Below are positions 15,994-22,741 of a stretch of 37,238 nt of DNA, one piece after another. The stretch's first letter is position 1, and the number at the start of each line of letters is the position of its first letter. The position numbers were made by a program, and so were the translations under genes. The notes under the pieces were generated by a model, which saw nothing but the letters and a program-made list of their open reading frames with translations, was not told where the DNA came from and searched no databases. The stretch is taken from the IMG/VR virus record IMGVR_UViG_3300033153_009749, positions 1 to 37,238 of that record. One strand, written 5' to 3'. The stretch comes from a virus.

Positions 15994-16957
15994 AAACCTA
16001 ACGGATAGGCGAAGGCTTCCTCGTCTTGGGAAGATTCACCTGGGTATTAAAAAGAAAAATGACAAGGGGGTGGAATACCCCCATGAAGTGGATTATTTTG
16101 TGTGTCCGCCCAAAGTGCAGGAAGTCTATGGAGAGAAGCCAAAGGAACTCAAGATAATGTTTCCGGTTGAAAATCCAGGGGTTTTCTTCCAACAGTATTA
16201 TAAACGATATTCGTACAGTCTTTTGAAGTGCAAAGGAGATGGGGAAAAAGCTATGACCTGGGATGAGGATTTGGGAGGCATGAAAGAAATCGAATGTCCC
16301 TGTCATTATTTAGATGAAGGAAAATGTAAGCGGATCGGAATTTTACAATTTATGCTTCCAGATGTCGCTGGGGCTGGAGTTTGGCAGGTGACAACAAGCT
16401 CTTGGAATTCCATTGTGGATATTAACAGTGGGATTGATTACATTAAGGCTCTAGCTGGGCGGATTCGGATGATACCACTAATTCTTAAACGGGTGCCAAC
16501 CACAACACAACGAATCGAAAAGGACGGAAAGGCAAAAAGCGGAAAACATTATACGCTTCAAATTGATTTGGATAATATTTCAGCCCGGGAAATTCAGCGG
16601 CTTGGGCAAATTGAACCAGAGAAGGCTTTGATGCCAGCCGAGATCCCCGCACCTGATGAGTCAAAAGACGATCTTTTTTATCCAGAAAATGGATTTAAAG
16701 AAGACGCTGAAGAAAAGGGATTTAAGGACGCTGAGATTAAGGCACTAAAAAAATACCGAGAAGATCTCGAAAGGGTGCTTGACAAATTTTACGAAGCTGG
16801 AGGTAAGACCACGCCAAAACAACAGGACAGAATAAAGGAGCTGAAGACACCAGGTGAATTTGCAGAAGCTATTGATTTCTATAATAGACAAATTCAATCA
16901 TTCCTAATAGAAAAAGGAGACGACGAAACCTTGTTTGGAGGAGAGGAAAACGAGTAA
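15983..16957 (+). CDS. gp3-like zinc protein (putative recombination directionality factor family)
   Basis: A 324-aa protein overlapping the nuclease gene. It has C83 ('KCKGDGEKA'), C105-x-C107 ('ECPCHYL') and C115 ('GKCK'), then 'TTSSWNSIVDIN' (137-148) and 'AGRIRMIPLIL'. This pattern resembles the phiC31 gp3-like family, some of whose members switch serine integrases to excision. No integrase is visible here, so this copy may serve another DNA role. The C-terminal third is charged and helical with an acidic tail. Family recall is from memory, so confidence is moderate. Confidence 0.5.
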   Translation: MPIKNLTDRRRLPRLGKIHLGIKKKNDKGVEYPHEVDYFVCPPKVQEVYGEKPKELKIMFPVENPGVFFQQYYKRYSYSLLKCKGDGEKAMTWDEDLGGMKEIECPCHYLDEGKCKRIGILQFMLPDVAGAGVWQVTTSSWNSIVDINSGIDYIKALAGRIRMIPLILKRVPTTTQRIEKDGKAKSGKHYTLQIDLDNISAREIQRLGQIEPEKALMPAEIPAPDESKDDLFYPENGFKEDAEEKGFKDAEIKALKKYREDLERVLDKFYEAGGKTTPKQQDRIKELKTPGEFAEAIDFYNRQIQSFLIEKGDDETLFGGEENE

Positions 16958-17025
16958 ATGGGAAGAAATTAAGAGGATGATATTCCATTTTAAGCAAGAG
17001 GGTAAACAATGAAACCTGGGAGAGG

Positions 17026-17093
17026 CTTAAGCATCTTTACCCTCCTTTTCGGGGGCAGGTTCGAAAGGGCTTGCCCCCTTTATTTATCTTAAG
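17026..17093 (+). terminator. Structured intergenic region with terminator-like hairpin
   Basis: GGGGGCA (17051-17057) pairs with TGCCCCC (17072-17078) around a 14-nt loop, followed by TTTATTTAT. The palindrome CTTAAG occurs on both sides (17026-17031, 17088-17093) and could close a larger stem. It fits a weak or partial terminator in the 145-nt gap after 16957. A 27-codon ORF (17009-17092) spans the same bases but has only a weak GAGG site. Confidence 0.5.
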
Positions 17094-17102
17094 AGGTGAG
17101 AC

Positions 17103-17291
17103 ATGAAAGAAAGCTATGCAATTCATGTTTTAAAAAGGGAGCTAAAGAAGGCCGAAAGTCATAAAAAAATGGTGATGGATTTTATGGATAAATCCCTTTG
17201 GCCGTCTGCTGTAGCAAATAAACATCTTTCAAAATCATCTTTACAAATCCATGATCTCAAGTCCGGCATTAAAAAATTGGAGGGGAAATGA
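17103..17291 (+). CDS. Small helical protein, unknown
   Basis: A 62-aa Lys-rich helical protein behind AAGAGGTGAG. No motif. ATGA overlap with the next small membrane gene. Confidence 0.6.
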   Translation: MKESYAIHVLKRELKKAESHKKMVMDFMDKSLWPSAVANKHLSKSSLQIHDLKSGIKKLEGK

Positions 17292-17410
17292 AGCCCATTG
17301 AAAAAATCCTTTTTTGTCTCTTTGGATTGATTATCCTGGTTATGTTTATTATCCTTTTATGGCTATGGATCTGGGAGCCTAGTATTGATTTTATGGGAGG
17401 CATTATATGA
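17288..17410 (+). CDS. 40-aa single-span membrane peptide
   Basis: A single long hydrophobic helix (residues 7-29, 'ILFCLFGLIILVMFIILLWL' core) with a short charged N-terminus. The start overlaps the previous stop and the stop overlaps the next start (ATGA on both sides), with GGGAGG just before the latter. Function unknown. Confidence 0.6.
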   Translation: MKPIEKILFCLFGLIILVMFIILLWLWIWEPSIDFMGGII

Positions 17411-17772
17411 TAGAGATTAAATATAGATTTTGGGATACAGCCAACAAGGAAATGTCAGACGTGGCTTTAATGATTGATGGGGATGGGGTAATTTACGAAT
17501 GGGATTCATACGATATGGATAGTGATGAAACAAATAGATATATTCCAATGCAATATACGGGGCTTAAAGATAAAAATGGGAAGGAAATTTATGAGGGGGA
17601 TATAGTTACAAATTATGCAATTCGAGATGTGATAATTTTTGACCGCGGTTGTTTTGTGACTAAAAATGCAATGATGCCTGGTTTTCCTAATTTCCGACAG
17701 CCACTATGCGTTCACGATGACTTAAAGGTAATTGGCAATATTTATCAAAATCCGGATTTATTAAAAGAGTGA
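17407..17772 (+). CDS. YopX family protein
   Basis: A 121-aa protein with the YopX family signatures in order: 'IKYRFWD' (4-10), 'MQYTGLKDKNGKEIYEGDIV' and the C-terminal 'VIGNIYQNPDLL'. YopX proteins are common small phage proteins of unknown biochemical function. Full length for the family. Ribosome site GGGAGG at 17395-17400. Confidence 0.92.
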   Translation: MIEIKYRFWDTANKEMSDVALMIDGDGVIYEWDSYDMDSDETNRYIPMQYTGLKDKNGKEIYEGDIVTNYAIRDVIIFDRGCFVTKNAMMPGFPNFRQPLCVHDDLKVIGNIYQNPDLLKE

Positions 17773-17790
17773 AAGAATATAAAGTTTTTC

Positions 17791-17819
17791 TTGACATAAA
17801 AAAATGATTGATATAAAAT
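17791..17819 (+). promoter_or_regulatory. Promoter P3 (sigma70-like)
   Basis: TTGACA at 17791-17796, a 17-nt spacer and TAAAAT at 17814-17819. Predicted start about 17826, exactly where the structured leader's first stem begins. It drives the replication operon. Confidence 0.85.
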
Positions 17820-17825
17820 TGGAGT

Positions 17826-17930
17826 ATGCGGAAACAAACCAATGAAACAAAATGAATCAAATGCCCCGTTCATAGTCTATCCTATTCAGGATATCCAAAT
17901 GTTTCCGCATGGCTATGGCGGGGCTTTTTT
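17826..17930 (+). ncRNA. Structured leader RNA / attenuator upstream of the replication gene
   Basis: Three helices can form. A: 17826-17836 with 17900-17910 (11 bp, ATGCGGAAAC/GTTTCCGCAT core). C: 17878-17883 with 17888-17893 (6 bp, tetraloop). B: 17863-17869 with 17918-17924 and 17871-17875 with 17913-17917 (12 bp, one G-U, U17870 bulged), followed by six T. B plus the T-run is an intrinsic-terminator design. A and B cross as a pseudoknot (order A-B-A'-B'), with A' and B' separated by only two bases. The RNA would be about 105 nt. It could be an attenuator, a riboswitch-like leader or a free small RNA. Confidence 0.6.
17863..17930 (+). terminator. Intrinsic terminator formed by helix B of the leader
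   Basis: GCCCCG (17863-17868) pairs with CGGGGC (17919-17924), extended by CATAG/CTATG, directly before TTTTTT (17925-17930). It lies between promoter P3 and the first gene of its operon, so it must be leaky or controlled. Confidence 0.6.
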
Positions 17931-17959
17931 ACTTAAGGGATGAAGGAAGGATTTTAAAA

Positions 17960-18847
17960 ATGCCTGAGGGACGAATGTTAAAAAAACAGATATCAATAAG
18001 CAGAACTTTGCCTGAATTAAAATCAGATTCAGCACGTCTTTTATATACCTGGCTAATTCCCCATTTAGATGTTGAAGGGCGTTTTTCCGCAGATCCTGAT
18101 GTTGTGAAAGGTCATGTAGTTCCACGTCTAAAGATGACAAAGAAAAAAATATGGGATTATCTTCAGGATATGGCCGAAAAAGGGCTTATTATATTATATG
18201 AAGCAGATGGGGATTATTATCTTGAATTCACTGTATTTGAAAAACATCAAATAATAAGGAAAGATAGAGAAGCAGATTCTAAAATACCATCTCCAAAAGA
18301 AGGTTCTATAATAACTTCAGAGTTACTCCAGAGTTACTCCAGAGTTACTCCAGAGAACTCCAGCACAAGTAAAGTAAAAGAAAGTAAAGTAAAATTAAAT
18401 AAAGAAAAGGTCAAAAAAGATTCTTCTCTTTTTGAAATAGAATTTAAAGAATTTTGGGATCTGTATCCACGAAAAACACAAAAGCAAGATGCTAAAGAAA
18501 CTTTTATGGTGCGATGCCGGCAGGGGTTATCTTCTGACATCATCAAGGCTTTAAAGGGATATTTAAAGTTTTTGAAATACCAACGAATTCAAAATAATTT
18601 CGATCAGGCTCCGATGTATCCGAAAACATTCCTTAACAAGAACCGCTGGAAGGAATTTATTAATTTTGAATATAAGGAGCCAGGTCAACGCATTTCAAAG
18701 CAAACCCCAAAAGAACAGAATTACTGGAAAGATAGGGAAAAGAAGATTGCTGGATTGGCTAAAAAGGGCTTAAACGAAAACGAAATACAAATAGAAATAT
18801 CAAAATGGTCTAAAAAATATTGGGAGGAGCAACCAAATGAAAAGTGA
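17960..18847 (+). CDS. Phage replication initiator / replisome organiser-like protein
   Basis: 295 aa from ATG 17960, chosen for AAGGAAGGA. The upstream in-frame ATG 17909 lies inside the leader hairpins without a ribosome site. Residues about 10-85 look like a winged helix ('KKKIWDYLQDMAEKGLI', 'YLEFTVFEKHQ'). A low-complexity Lys/Ser linker follows, then a C-terminal module at about 158-220 beginning 'FKEFWDLYPRK' and ending 'YPKTFLNKNRWKEF'. That module is typical of phage replisome organisers and O-like proteins that load helicase. The linker DNA contains 11-nt iterons, as expected if the origin lies inside the initiator gene. Confidence 0.7.
   Translation: MPEGRMLKKQISISRTLPELKSDSARLLYTWLIPHLDVEGRFSADPDVVKGHVVPRLKMTKKKIWDYLQDMAEKGLIILYEADGDYYLEFTVFEKHQIIRKDREADSKIPSPKEGSIITSELLQSYSRVTPENSSTSKVKESKVKLNKEKVKKDSSLFEIEFKEFWDLYPRKTQKQDAKETFMVRCRQGLSSDIIKALKGYLKFLKYQRIQNNFDQAPMYPKTFLNKNRWKEFINFEYKEPGQRISKQTPKEQNYWKDREKKIAGLAKKGLNENEIQIEISKWSKKYWEEQPNEK
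18318..18363 (+). repeat. 11-nt iterons in the replication gene
   Basis: CAGAGTTACTC occurs three times head to tail (18318-18328, 18329-18339, 18340-18350), then a degenerate copy CAGAGAACTC (18351-18360). The unit is not a multiple of three, so each copy is read in a different frame; the constraint is on DNA, not protein. A tract of A-rich AGTAAAGTAAAA-type repeats follows at about 18366-18412. Confidence 0.75.
18318..18412. other. Candidate replication origin
   Basis: Three tandem iterons and an adjoining AT-rich, A-skewed stretch lie within the initiator coding sequence. This is the lambda-O style arrangement of initiator-binding repeats beside a DNA unwinding element. Confidence 0.5.
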
Positions 18848-19055
18848 ACCAAAAGAGATTATAGTTATTTGGGGGGAAGATGATTTAAGGATGACTGCAG
18901 AAAAAGAAGGTCAATTTATCACAGTAAAGGAACAGAGATTACGAGGCTTTGTAGAATGGAAAACGTTTAAAATCACCAGTGAATTGCCTTTGGATGCTCA
19001 TCAAAAGATAGTGAAAGCCTGGGGAAGGAAGGAGCAATCCAATGACAAAAAATAA
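18837..19055 (+). CDS. Small protein, unknown
   Basis: A 72-aa protein overlapping the initiator's end, behind GGGAGGAG. It is beta-rich ('EIIVIWGEDDLRM'), then basic. No family recognised. Its end overlaps the next start. Confidence 0.6.
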   Translation: MKSEPKEIIVIWGEDDLRMTAEKEGQFITVKEQRLRGFVEWKTFKITSELPLDAHQKIVKAWGRKEQSNDKK

Positions 19056-19308
19056 AGCATTTACCTTAATAGCAATATTCGGCTTTTTGTTCTTTGTATT
19101 TGGCGTTTTATGCGGGGTATATATTGAATGGAAAAACGAAAAGTTTTGGCAAGGCGTTATCCTGGAACCGGACAGGATAGAGCAGTTTGAAGACATAACG
19201 GACGAAGCAATAGAGCTAAATAAAAGGCTGGATGCCCTAAAGCTGGAGCTTGATGCCTATTGGATGCCGGGGTCTAGTCCGGACATAGAGAGGTTATCAA
19301 GAGATTAG
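19042..19308 (+). CDS. Small membrane protein with coiled-coil tail
   Basis: An 88-aa protein behind AAGGAGC. One hydrophobic helix (residues 6-27), then an acidic helical tail. Its last codons ('IERLSRD') are encoded by the first copy of the 17-nt direct repeat (19285-19301), so the C-terminus seems to have been altered by insertion of the following gene. Function unknown. Confidence 0.6.
   Translation: MTKNKAFTLIAIFGFLFFVFGVLCGVYIEWKNEKFWQGVILEPDRIEQFEDITDEAIELNKRLDALKLELDAYWMPGSSPDIERLSRD
19285..19301 (+). repeat. 17-nt direct repeat, left copy
   Basis: ATAGAGAGGTTATCAAG, identical to 20031-20047. It lies at the end of the 88-aa gene, just before the PP-loop gene. Confidence 0.85.
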
Positions 19309-19311
19309 ACA

Positions 19312-20034
19312 ATGAAGATACAAAATATGTTTTTTATGGACGAAAGGATTAATAATTCTATTAAAATCCTAAAAACATATGAACCAAAAGAAGGTTATTA
19401 CTTAGCATTTTCCGGAGGCAAGGATTCTGTTGTTTTATATGACTTAGCCAAAAAATCGCGAGTAAAATTTGATGCACATTACCAGATTACAACAGCCGAT
19501 CCGCCGGAAGTTGTAAGGTTTATTAGAGATTTTTACCCCTTTGTGGCTATGGAAAAGCCGAAAATTACAATGTGGAAATTAATCCCTAAAAAACTTATGC
19601 CCCCAACGAGGAAGGTTCGTTATTGTTGCGAAAAGCTAAAAGAGAGAGGTGGGGAAGGAAGGATAATATTAACCGGCGTAAAAAGATCAGATTCCAGGAA
19701 TCGTAAAGATCGTCATGTAAAAGTATGTAGAGAGAGGGGGAAAATTATAATTAATCCATTATTAGATTGGTGTGATGATGAGATATGGAGTTATATAAGA
19801 AATAATAAATTGCCATATTGTTCCTTGTATGATAATGGGTTCAAGAGGTTAGGGTGTATAGGATGCCCACTTGCAAGTATCAAGCAAAGAGAAAAAGAAT
19901 TCAGACTATATCCAAAATACAAGCAAGTATATTTACGGGCGTTTGAAAACATGCTTAAAGAAAGAAAAAGACAAGGAAAAAAAACAAAATGGAAAACATC
20001 AGAAGAAGTAATGAGATGGTGGATGTCTCAATAG
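19312..20034 (+). CDS. PP-loop ATPase of the PAPS/APS reductase family
   Basis: A 240-aa protein with the PP-loop 'FSGGKDS' (33-39), C105-C106 ('RYCCEKLKE'), 'ITGVKR'-type strand ('LTGVKRSDSRN', 120-130) and C182-x2-C185 ('GCIGCPLA'). CC plus CxxC is the 4Fe-4S ligand set of APS-type reductases and DndC-like relatives. Phage copies are common but their substrate is unsettled: sulfur assimilation, or sulfur transfer to nucleic acid. It lacks the C-terminal redox-Cys tail of canonical reductases. The gene is flanked by exact 17-nt repeats, so it looks like a recently inserted moron. Confidence 0.85.
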   Translation: MKIQNMFFMDERINNSIKILKTYEPKEGYYLAFSGGKDSVVLYDLAKKSRVKFDAHYQITTADPPEVVRFIRDFYPFVAMEKPKITMWKLIPKKLMPPTRKVRYCCEKLKERGGEGRIILTGVKRSDSRNRKDRHVKVCRERGKIIINPLLDWCDDEIWSYIRNNKLPYCSLYDNGFKRLGCIGCPLASIKQREKEFRLYPKYKQVYLRAFENMLKERKRQGKKTKWKTSEEVMRWWMSQ

Positions 20035-20047
20035 AGAGGTTATCAAG
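20031..20047 (+). repeat. 17-nt direct repeat, right copy
   Basis: Identical to 19285-19301. It overlaps the stop codon of the PP-loop gene and precedes the ribosome site of the next gene. Confidence 0.85.
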
Positions 20048-20058
20048 GGAGAGGTGAA

Positions 20059-20319
20059 ATGAAAAGGTATCAATCATTTTTAATATACGTACATAGAGAC
20101 GGAAGAACAGCCCCTTCTAATATATCCAATACGAGAAACCTGGCGACAATTACAACAAATTGGGTTCTGAGAGACATCATAAGAGATAAAAGAAAATTGT
20201 TATTAGAGGTAAGCCCAAGAGGAGACGTTTATCTTACGTTTAAAAAAAATCATATTAAACTCACAAAAGAACAGGTTCAGCAAATTTGTGGATTGTGGAA
20301 AAACTTACGGAGAACTTAG
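20059..20319 (+). CDS. Small basic protein, unknown
   Basis: An 86-aa protein behind GGGAGAGG. Basic, with beta strands first ('FLIYVHRDGR') and a C-terminal helix. No family recognised. Confidence 0.6.
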   Translation: MKRYQSFLIYVHRDGRTAPSNISNTRNLATITTNWVLRDIIRDKRKLLLEVSPRGDVYLTFKKNHIKLTKEQVQQICGLWKNLRRT

Positions 20320-20339
20320 AGACTAACAAAGGAGGCAAA

Positions 20340-20906
20340 ATGAGTAAAATAACATTAGAGTGTATTGAAAAATCATTTAAGGAACATAAGAAAGCACTGG
20401 AAAAAATGTTTAACTTATTTCCAGAGTCTACTTATGGGCTTCAGTGTAATTCATTTAATGGGCGAGATTACAAGTCGTTTGAAGTATATGTTGAGTTAGA
20501 GAAATTTGCAGAGATTGCCCATGAATATTATTTTGAGAAGGCTGACCTATTTGATTATGGGAGACCCAAGATAATAGAACAGGATTATAGGACTTGGAAG
20601 TCTGATTTCGTAAGAATTTATTTTAGCTGGCATGAAGAATATAATTTTTACGATGCAGAGCACCCAATAAGAGCCTTTATTTATCTTAAATCACAAAAAA
20701 AATCTATTGGGCTTAAAGACTGGAAGAAACAATATCCCACTCTTCTGAAATTAATGGACAAAAACCCAAATGAAAAATTAGTTAAAATATTTAAAACTAA
20801 AATCCAGGAAATAAACGCAGAGGTCTTGAAGTGGGAGTCGAAATTGGGGGAATTTAGAATTCTTAAATTTGTAGGTGAGGAGACGGATGAAACAAAGCAT
20901 TCTTGA
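20340..20906 (+). CDS. Conserved-looking phage protein, unknown
   Basis: 188 aa from ATG 20340, chosen for AAAGGAGGC directly upstream; the in-frame ATG at 20286 is not preceded by one. Mixed alpha/beta, rich in aromatic and charged residues ('SFEVYVELEKFAEIAHEYYF'). No motif. Its 3' end overlaps the frameshifted gene at 20887. Confidence 0.65.
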   Translation: MSKITLECIEKSFKEHKKALEKMFNLFPESTYGLQCNSFNGRDYKSFEVYVELEKFAEIAHEYYFEKADLFDYGRPKIIEQDYRTWKSDFVRIYFSWHEEYNFYDAEHPIRAFIYLKSQKKSIGLKDWKKQYPTLLKLMDKNPNEKLVKIFKTKIQEINAEVLKWESKLGEFRILKFVGEETDETKHS

Positions 20907-20946
20907 GCTGTATCAGAAATACAGAGCTATCGGACAGGAAGTTTAG
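20887..20946 (+). other. Probable true N-terminus of the next gene, one base out of frame
   Basis: ATG 20887 has the best ribosome site here (GGTGAGGAG) and encodes 19 residues ('KQSILELYQKYRAIGQEV') before TAG 20944-20946. Skipping one base (G20941) joins it smoothly to 'FRDIYSELPICTC' in the +1 frame. It reads as one gene split by an extra base, or a +1 shift at GTT TAG. Confidence 0.5.
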
Positions 20947-21151
20947 GGACATCTACAGCGAGCTTCCAATATGCACGTGTGAAAAGGGAGGCTTCTGGCC
21001 TATCCGGAAAAGTGAAGTTTTAGAATATCGGGAATACCTGAAAAAGAAGGCTATCCCCTTATTTGAGAGATGGCGGATGGTAAGCGATGCTCATACAGAG
21101 CTTATGGATGGGGAAAGCCAGATGGAGCTGTTTTATGAGATGGCCGAATGA
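20903..21151 (+). CDS. Small phage protein with displaced N-terminus
   Basis: An open frame of 82 codons from TTG 20903. The TTG has no well-placed ribosome site, and the natural start appears to be ATG 20887 in another frame. The body ('YSELPICTCEKGGFWPIRKS', then a long helix and acidic end) has two nearby cysteines (CTC). Its 3' end overlaps the methyltransferase start. Unknown function. Confidence 0.55.
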   Translation: MSCIRNTELSDRKFRDIYSELPICTCEKGGFWPIRKSEVLEYREYLKKKAIPLFERWRMVSDAHTELMDGESQMELFYEMAE

Positions 21152-22289
21152 TTTTGTAAATAAAGTGATTTGCGGGGACGCCTTAAGCGTACTCAAAACC
21201 TTTCCGTCTGAATCTGTGGATATGGCTATAACCTCGCCTCCCTACTGGGGCTTACGGGATTACGGTATTGAACAGATATTCGGCGGTGATAAGGACTGTG
21301 AGCACGAGTGGATGAATATAACTAGGAAGGCAAAACAAACAAATTGGAATGAAGGGTTTAATCAGAGGTGGGAGAATTCTCCAACGTTTTCACAAAAACA
21401 AGACAAGGCGATAAAGATACCAGAGATGAAACAAGGCTATTGTAAAAAATGCGGTGCATGGAAAGGACAGTTAGGGCTTGAGCCGACTCCGGAAATGTAT
21501 ATCGAACATATGACCATCGTTTTTCACGAGCTTAAAAGAGTGCTTAAAAAAGAAGGGACTTTTTGGCTAAATATCGGGGATACTTACAGTGGCTCTAATT
21601 GTGGGAGCAATGATTATAGAAAAACCAAGGGATTAGGGGCAAGACCCAAAGAAAGATATAAGGGGCAAAAAGCAGGACAGACTAACTTACCATCCAAGTG
21701 TCTCTGTATGATTCCAGAACGTCTTGCCTGGTCATTGATTCAAGACGGCTGGATATTGCGTAACAAAGGTGTTTGGTACAAACCTAACGGCATACCTTCA
21801 AGCGTTGTGGATAGATTCACTAACAAATGGGAACATCTTTTTATGTTCAGCAAAAGCAAGAAGTATTATTTTAACCTCGATGCGGTGCGGGAGCCTTATA
21901 CAGAACCTTTAAATCGCTGGGGCGGAAACAGCCTCAAGGCTAAAGGAAAATCAACCTGGGACAAGGGAACCGGGCAAGAAACTTACAGAGATAGGAATAT
22001 GAGACCAAATCCTAACGGCAAAAATCCAGGAGACGTATTTATCATCAACACACAGCCGTTTCCAGAAGCTCACTTCGCGGTCTTCCCGCCAAAGCTAGTA
22101 GAGACACCAATAAAAGCCTGCTGTCCCAAACCTGGGGTAGTCTTAGATCCGTTCATCGGAGCCGGCACCACTGGCTTTGTGGCGAAAAAACTAGGTAAAG
22201 ACTTTATAGGAATCGAGCTTAATCCCAAATATGCCGAAATGGCAAGAAAGCGGATTTTCGGGTCTTTGTTTAAGGAGCTAAGAACATGA
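21135..22289 (+). CDS. Beta-class DNA methyltransferase (N4-cytosine or N6-adenine)
   Basis: 384 aa from ATG 21135 (GGAG 8 nt upstream), preferred to ATG 21087, which would add a non-homologous-looking stretch. The catalytic motif 'TSPPYW' (33-38) comes before the SAM motif 'LDPFIGAGTTG' (about 330-340), so the order is that of the beta class. A central target-recognition region includes a possible zinc knuckle 'CKKC' (103-106). TSPPYW occurs in both m4C and m6A enzymes, so the base is unresolved. Its stop overlaps the start of a nuclease-like gene. It may protect phage DNA or form a modification pair. Confidence 0.88.
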   Translation: MRWPNDFVNKVICGDALSVLKTFPSESVDMAITSPPYWGLRDYGIEQIFGGDKDCEHEWMNITRKAKQTNWNEGFNQRWENSPTFSQKQDKAIKIPEMKQGYCKKCGAWKGQLGLEPTPEMYIEHMTIVFHELKRVLKKEGTFWLNIGDTYSGSNCGSNDYRKTKGLGARPKERYKGQKAGQTNLPSKCLCMIPERLAWSLIQDGWILRNKGVWYKPNGIPSSVVDRFTNKWEHLFMFSKSKKYYFNLDAVREPYTEPLNRWGGNSLKAKGKSTWDKGTGQETYRDRNMRPNPNGKNPGDVFIINTQPFPEAHFAVFPPKLVETPIKACCPKPGVVLDPFIGAGTTGFVAKKLGKDFIGIELNPKYAEMARKRIFGSLFKELRT

Positions 22290-22741
22290 GCCTCTCAAAC
22301 ACCCAAAGGACGCTTAAATATTTAAAAGAAAAAGATTATAAATGTGATATTGTTGAGCGATGGATCCCAAACCCAAAACATCCCGGTGGCGGGTTTAGGA
22401 AAGACTTTATGGGCTTGCTAGATATTATAGCTATTGGGGAAAATAAAATTATTGGAGTCCAGTCTTGTGGTTCTAATTTTGCTGAACATGATAGAAATAT
22501 TTTAGCTAATCCTGTATCCAAATTATGGTTAAAAACAGGGGCTATGTTGATACTTATCGGCTGGCGTAAAGTGAAAAAAAAGAGAGGCGGCAAACAAATG
22601 ATTTGGCGTCCCAGGGTCAAGGTCTATACTTTAGAAGACTTTGGGCTTGAGGATAAATCAATTAAACGAAAGGAGATTAAAAAATGCAAAAAGACCCAAA
22701 CGAAGGAATGGTTCCTTCAAAAAAATCAAGGAGACGATTAA
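22286..22741 (+). CDS. PD-(D/E)XK-like nuclease-fold protein
   Basis: A 151-aa protein, ATGA-coupled to the methyltransferase. 'RKDFMGLLDIIAI' (D46) followed by 'IIGVQSCG' (Q59) is the D...(E/Q)-x-x pattern of a restriction-endonuclease-like core with Gln in place of Glu, as seen in a widespread small phage family. 'LILIGWRKVKK' follows. The C-terminus is strongly basic. It could be a resolvase, a repair nuclease or the cutting partner of the methyltransferase. Confidence 0.55.
   Translation: MSLSNTQRTLKYLKEKDYKCDIVERWIPNPKHPGGGFRKDFMGLLDIIAIGENKIIGVQSCGSNFAEHDRNILANPVSKLWLKTGAMLILIGWRKVKKKRGGKQMIWRPRVKVYTLEDFGLEDKSIKRKEIKKCKKTQTKEWFLQKNQGDD

Noticed and set aside
18318-18363. Short repeats considered as a CRISPR array
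   Set aside because: The unit is 11 nt with no spacers, inside a coding gene.
19312-20034. PP-loop gene as supplier of PAPS to the sulfotransferase at 37142
   Set aside because: This family consumes or rearranges APS/PAPS or acts on nucleic acids and does not make PAPS; the genes are far apart and the former looks like a separate insertion.
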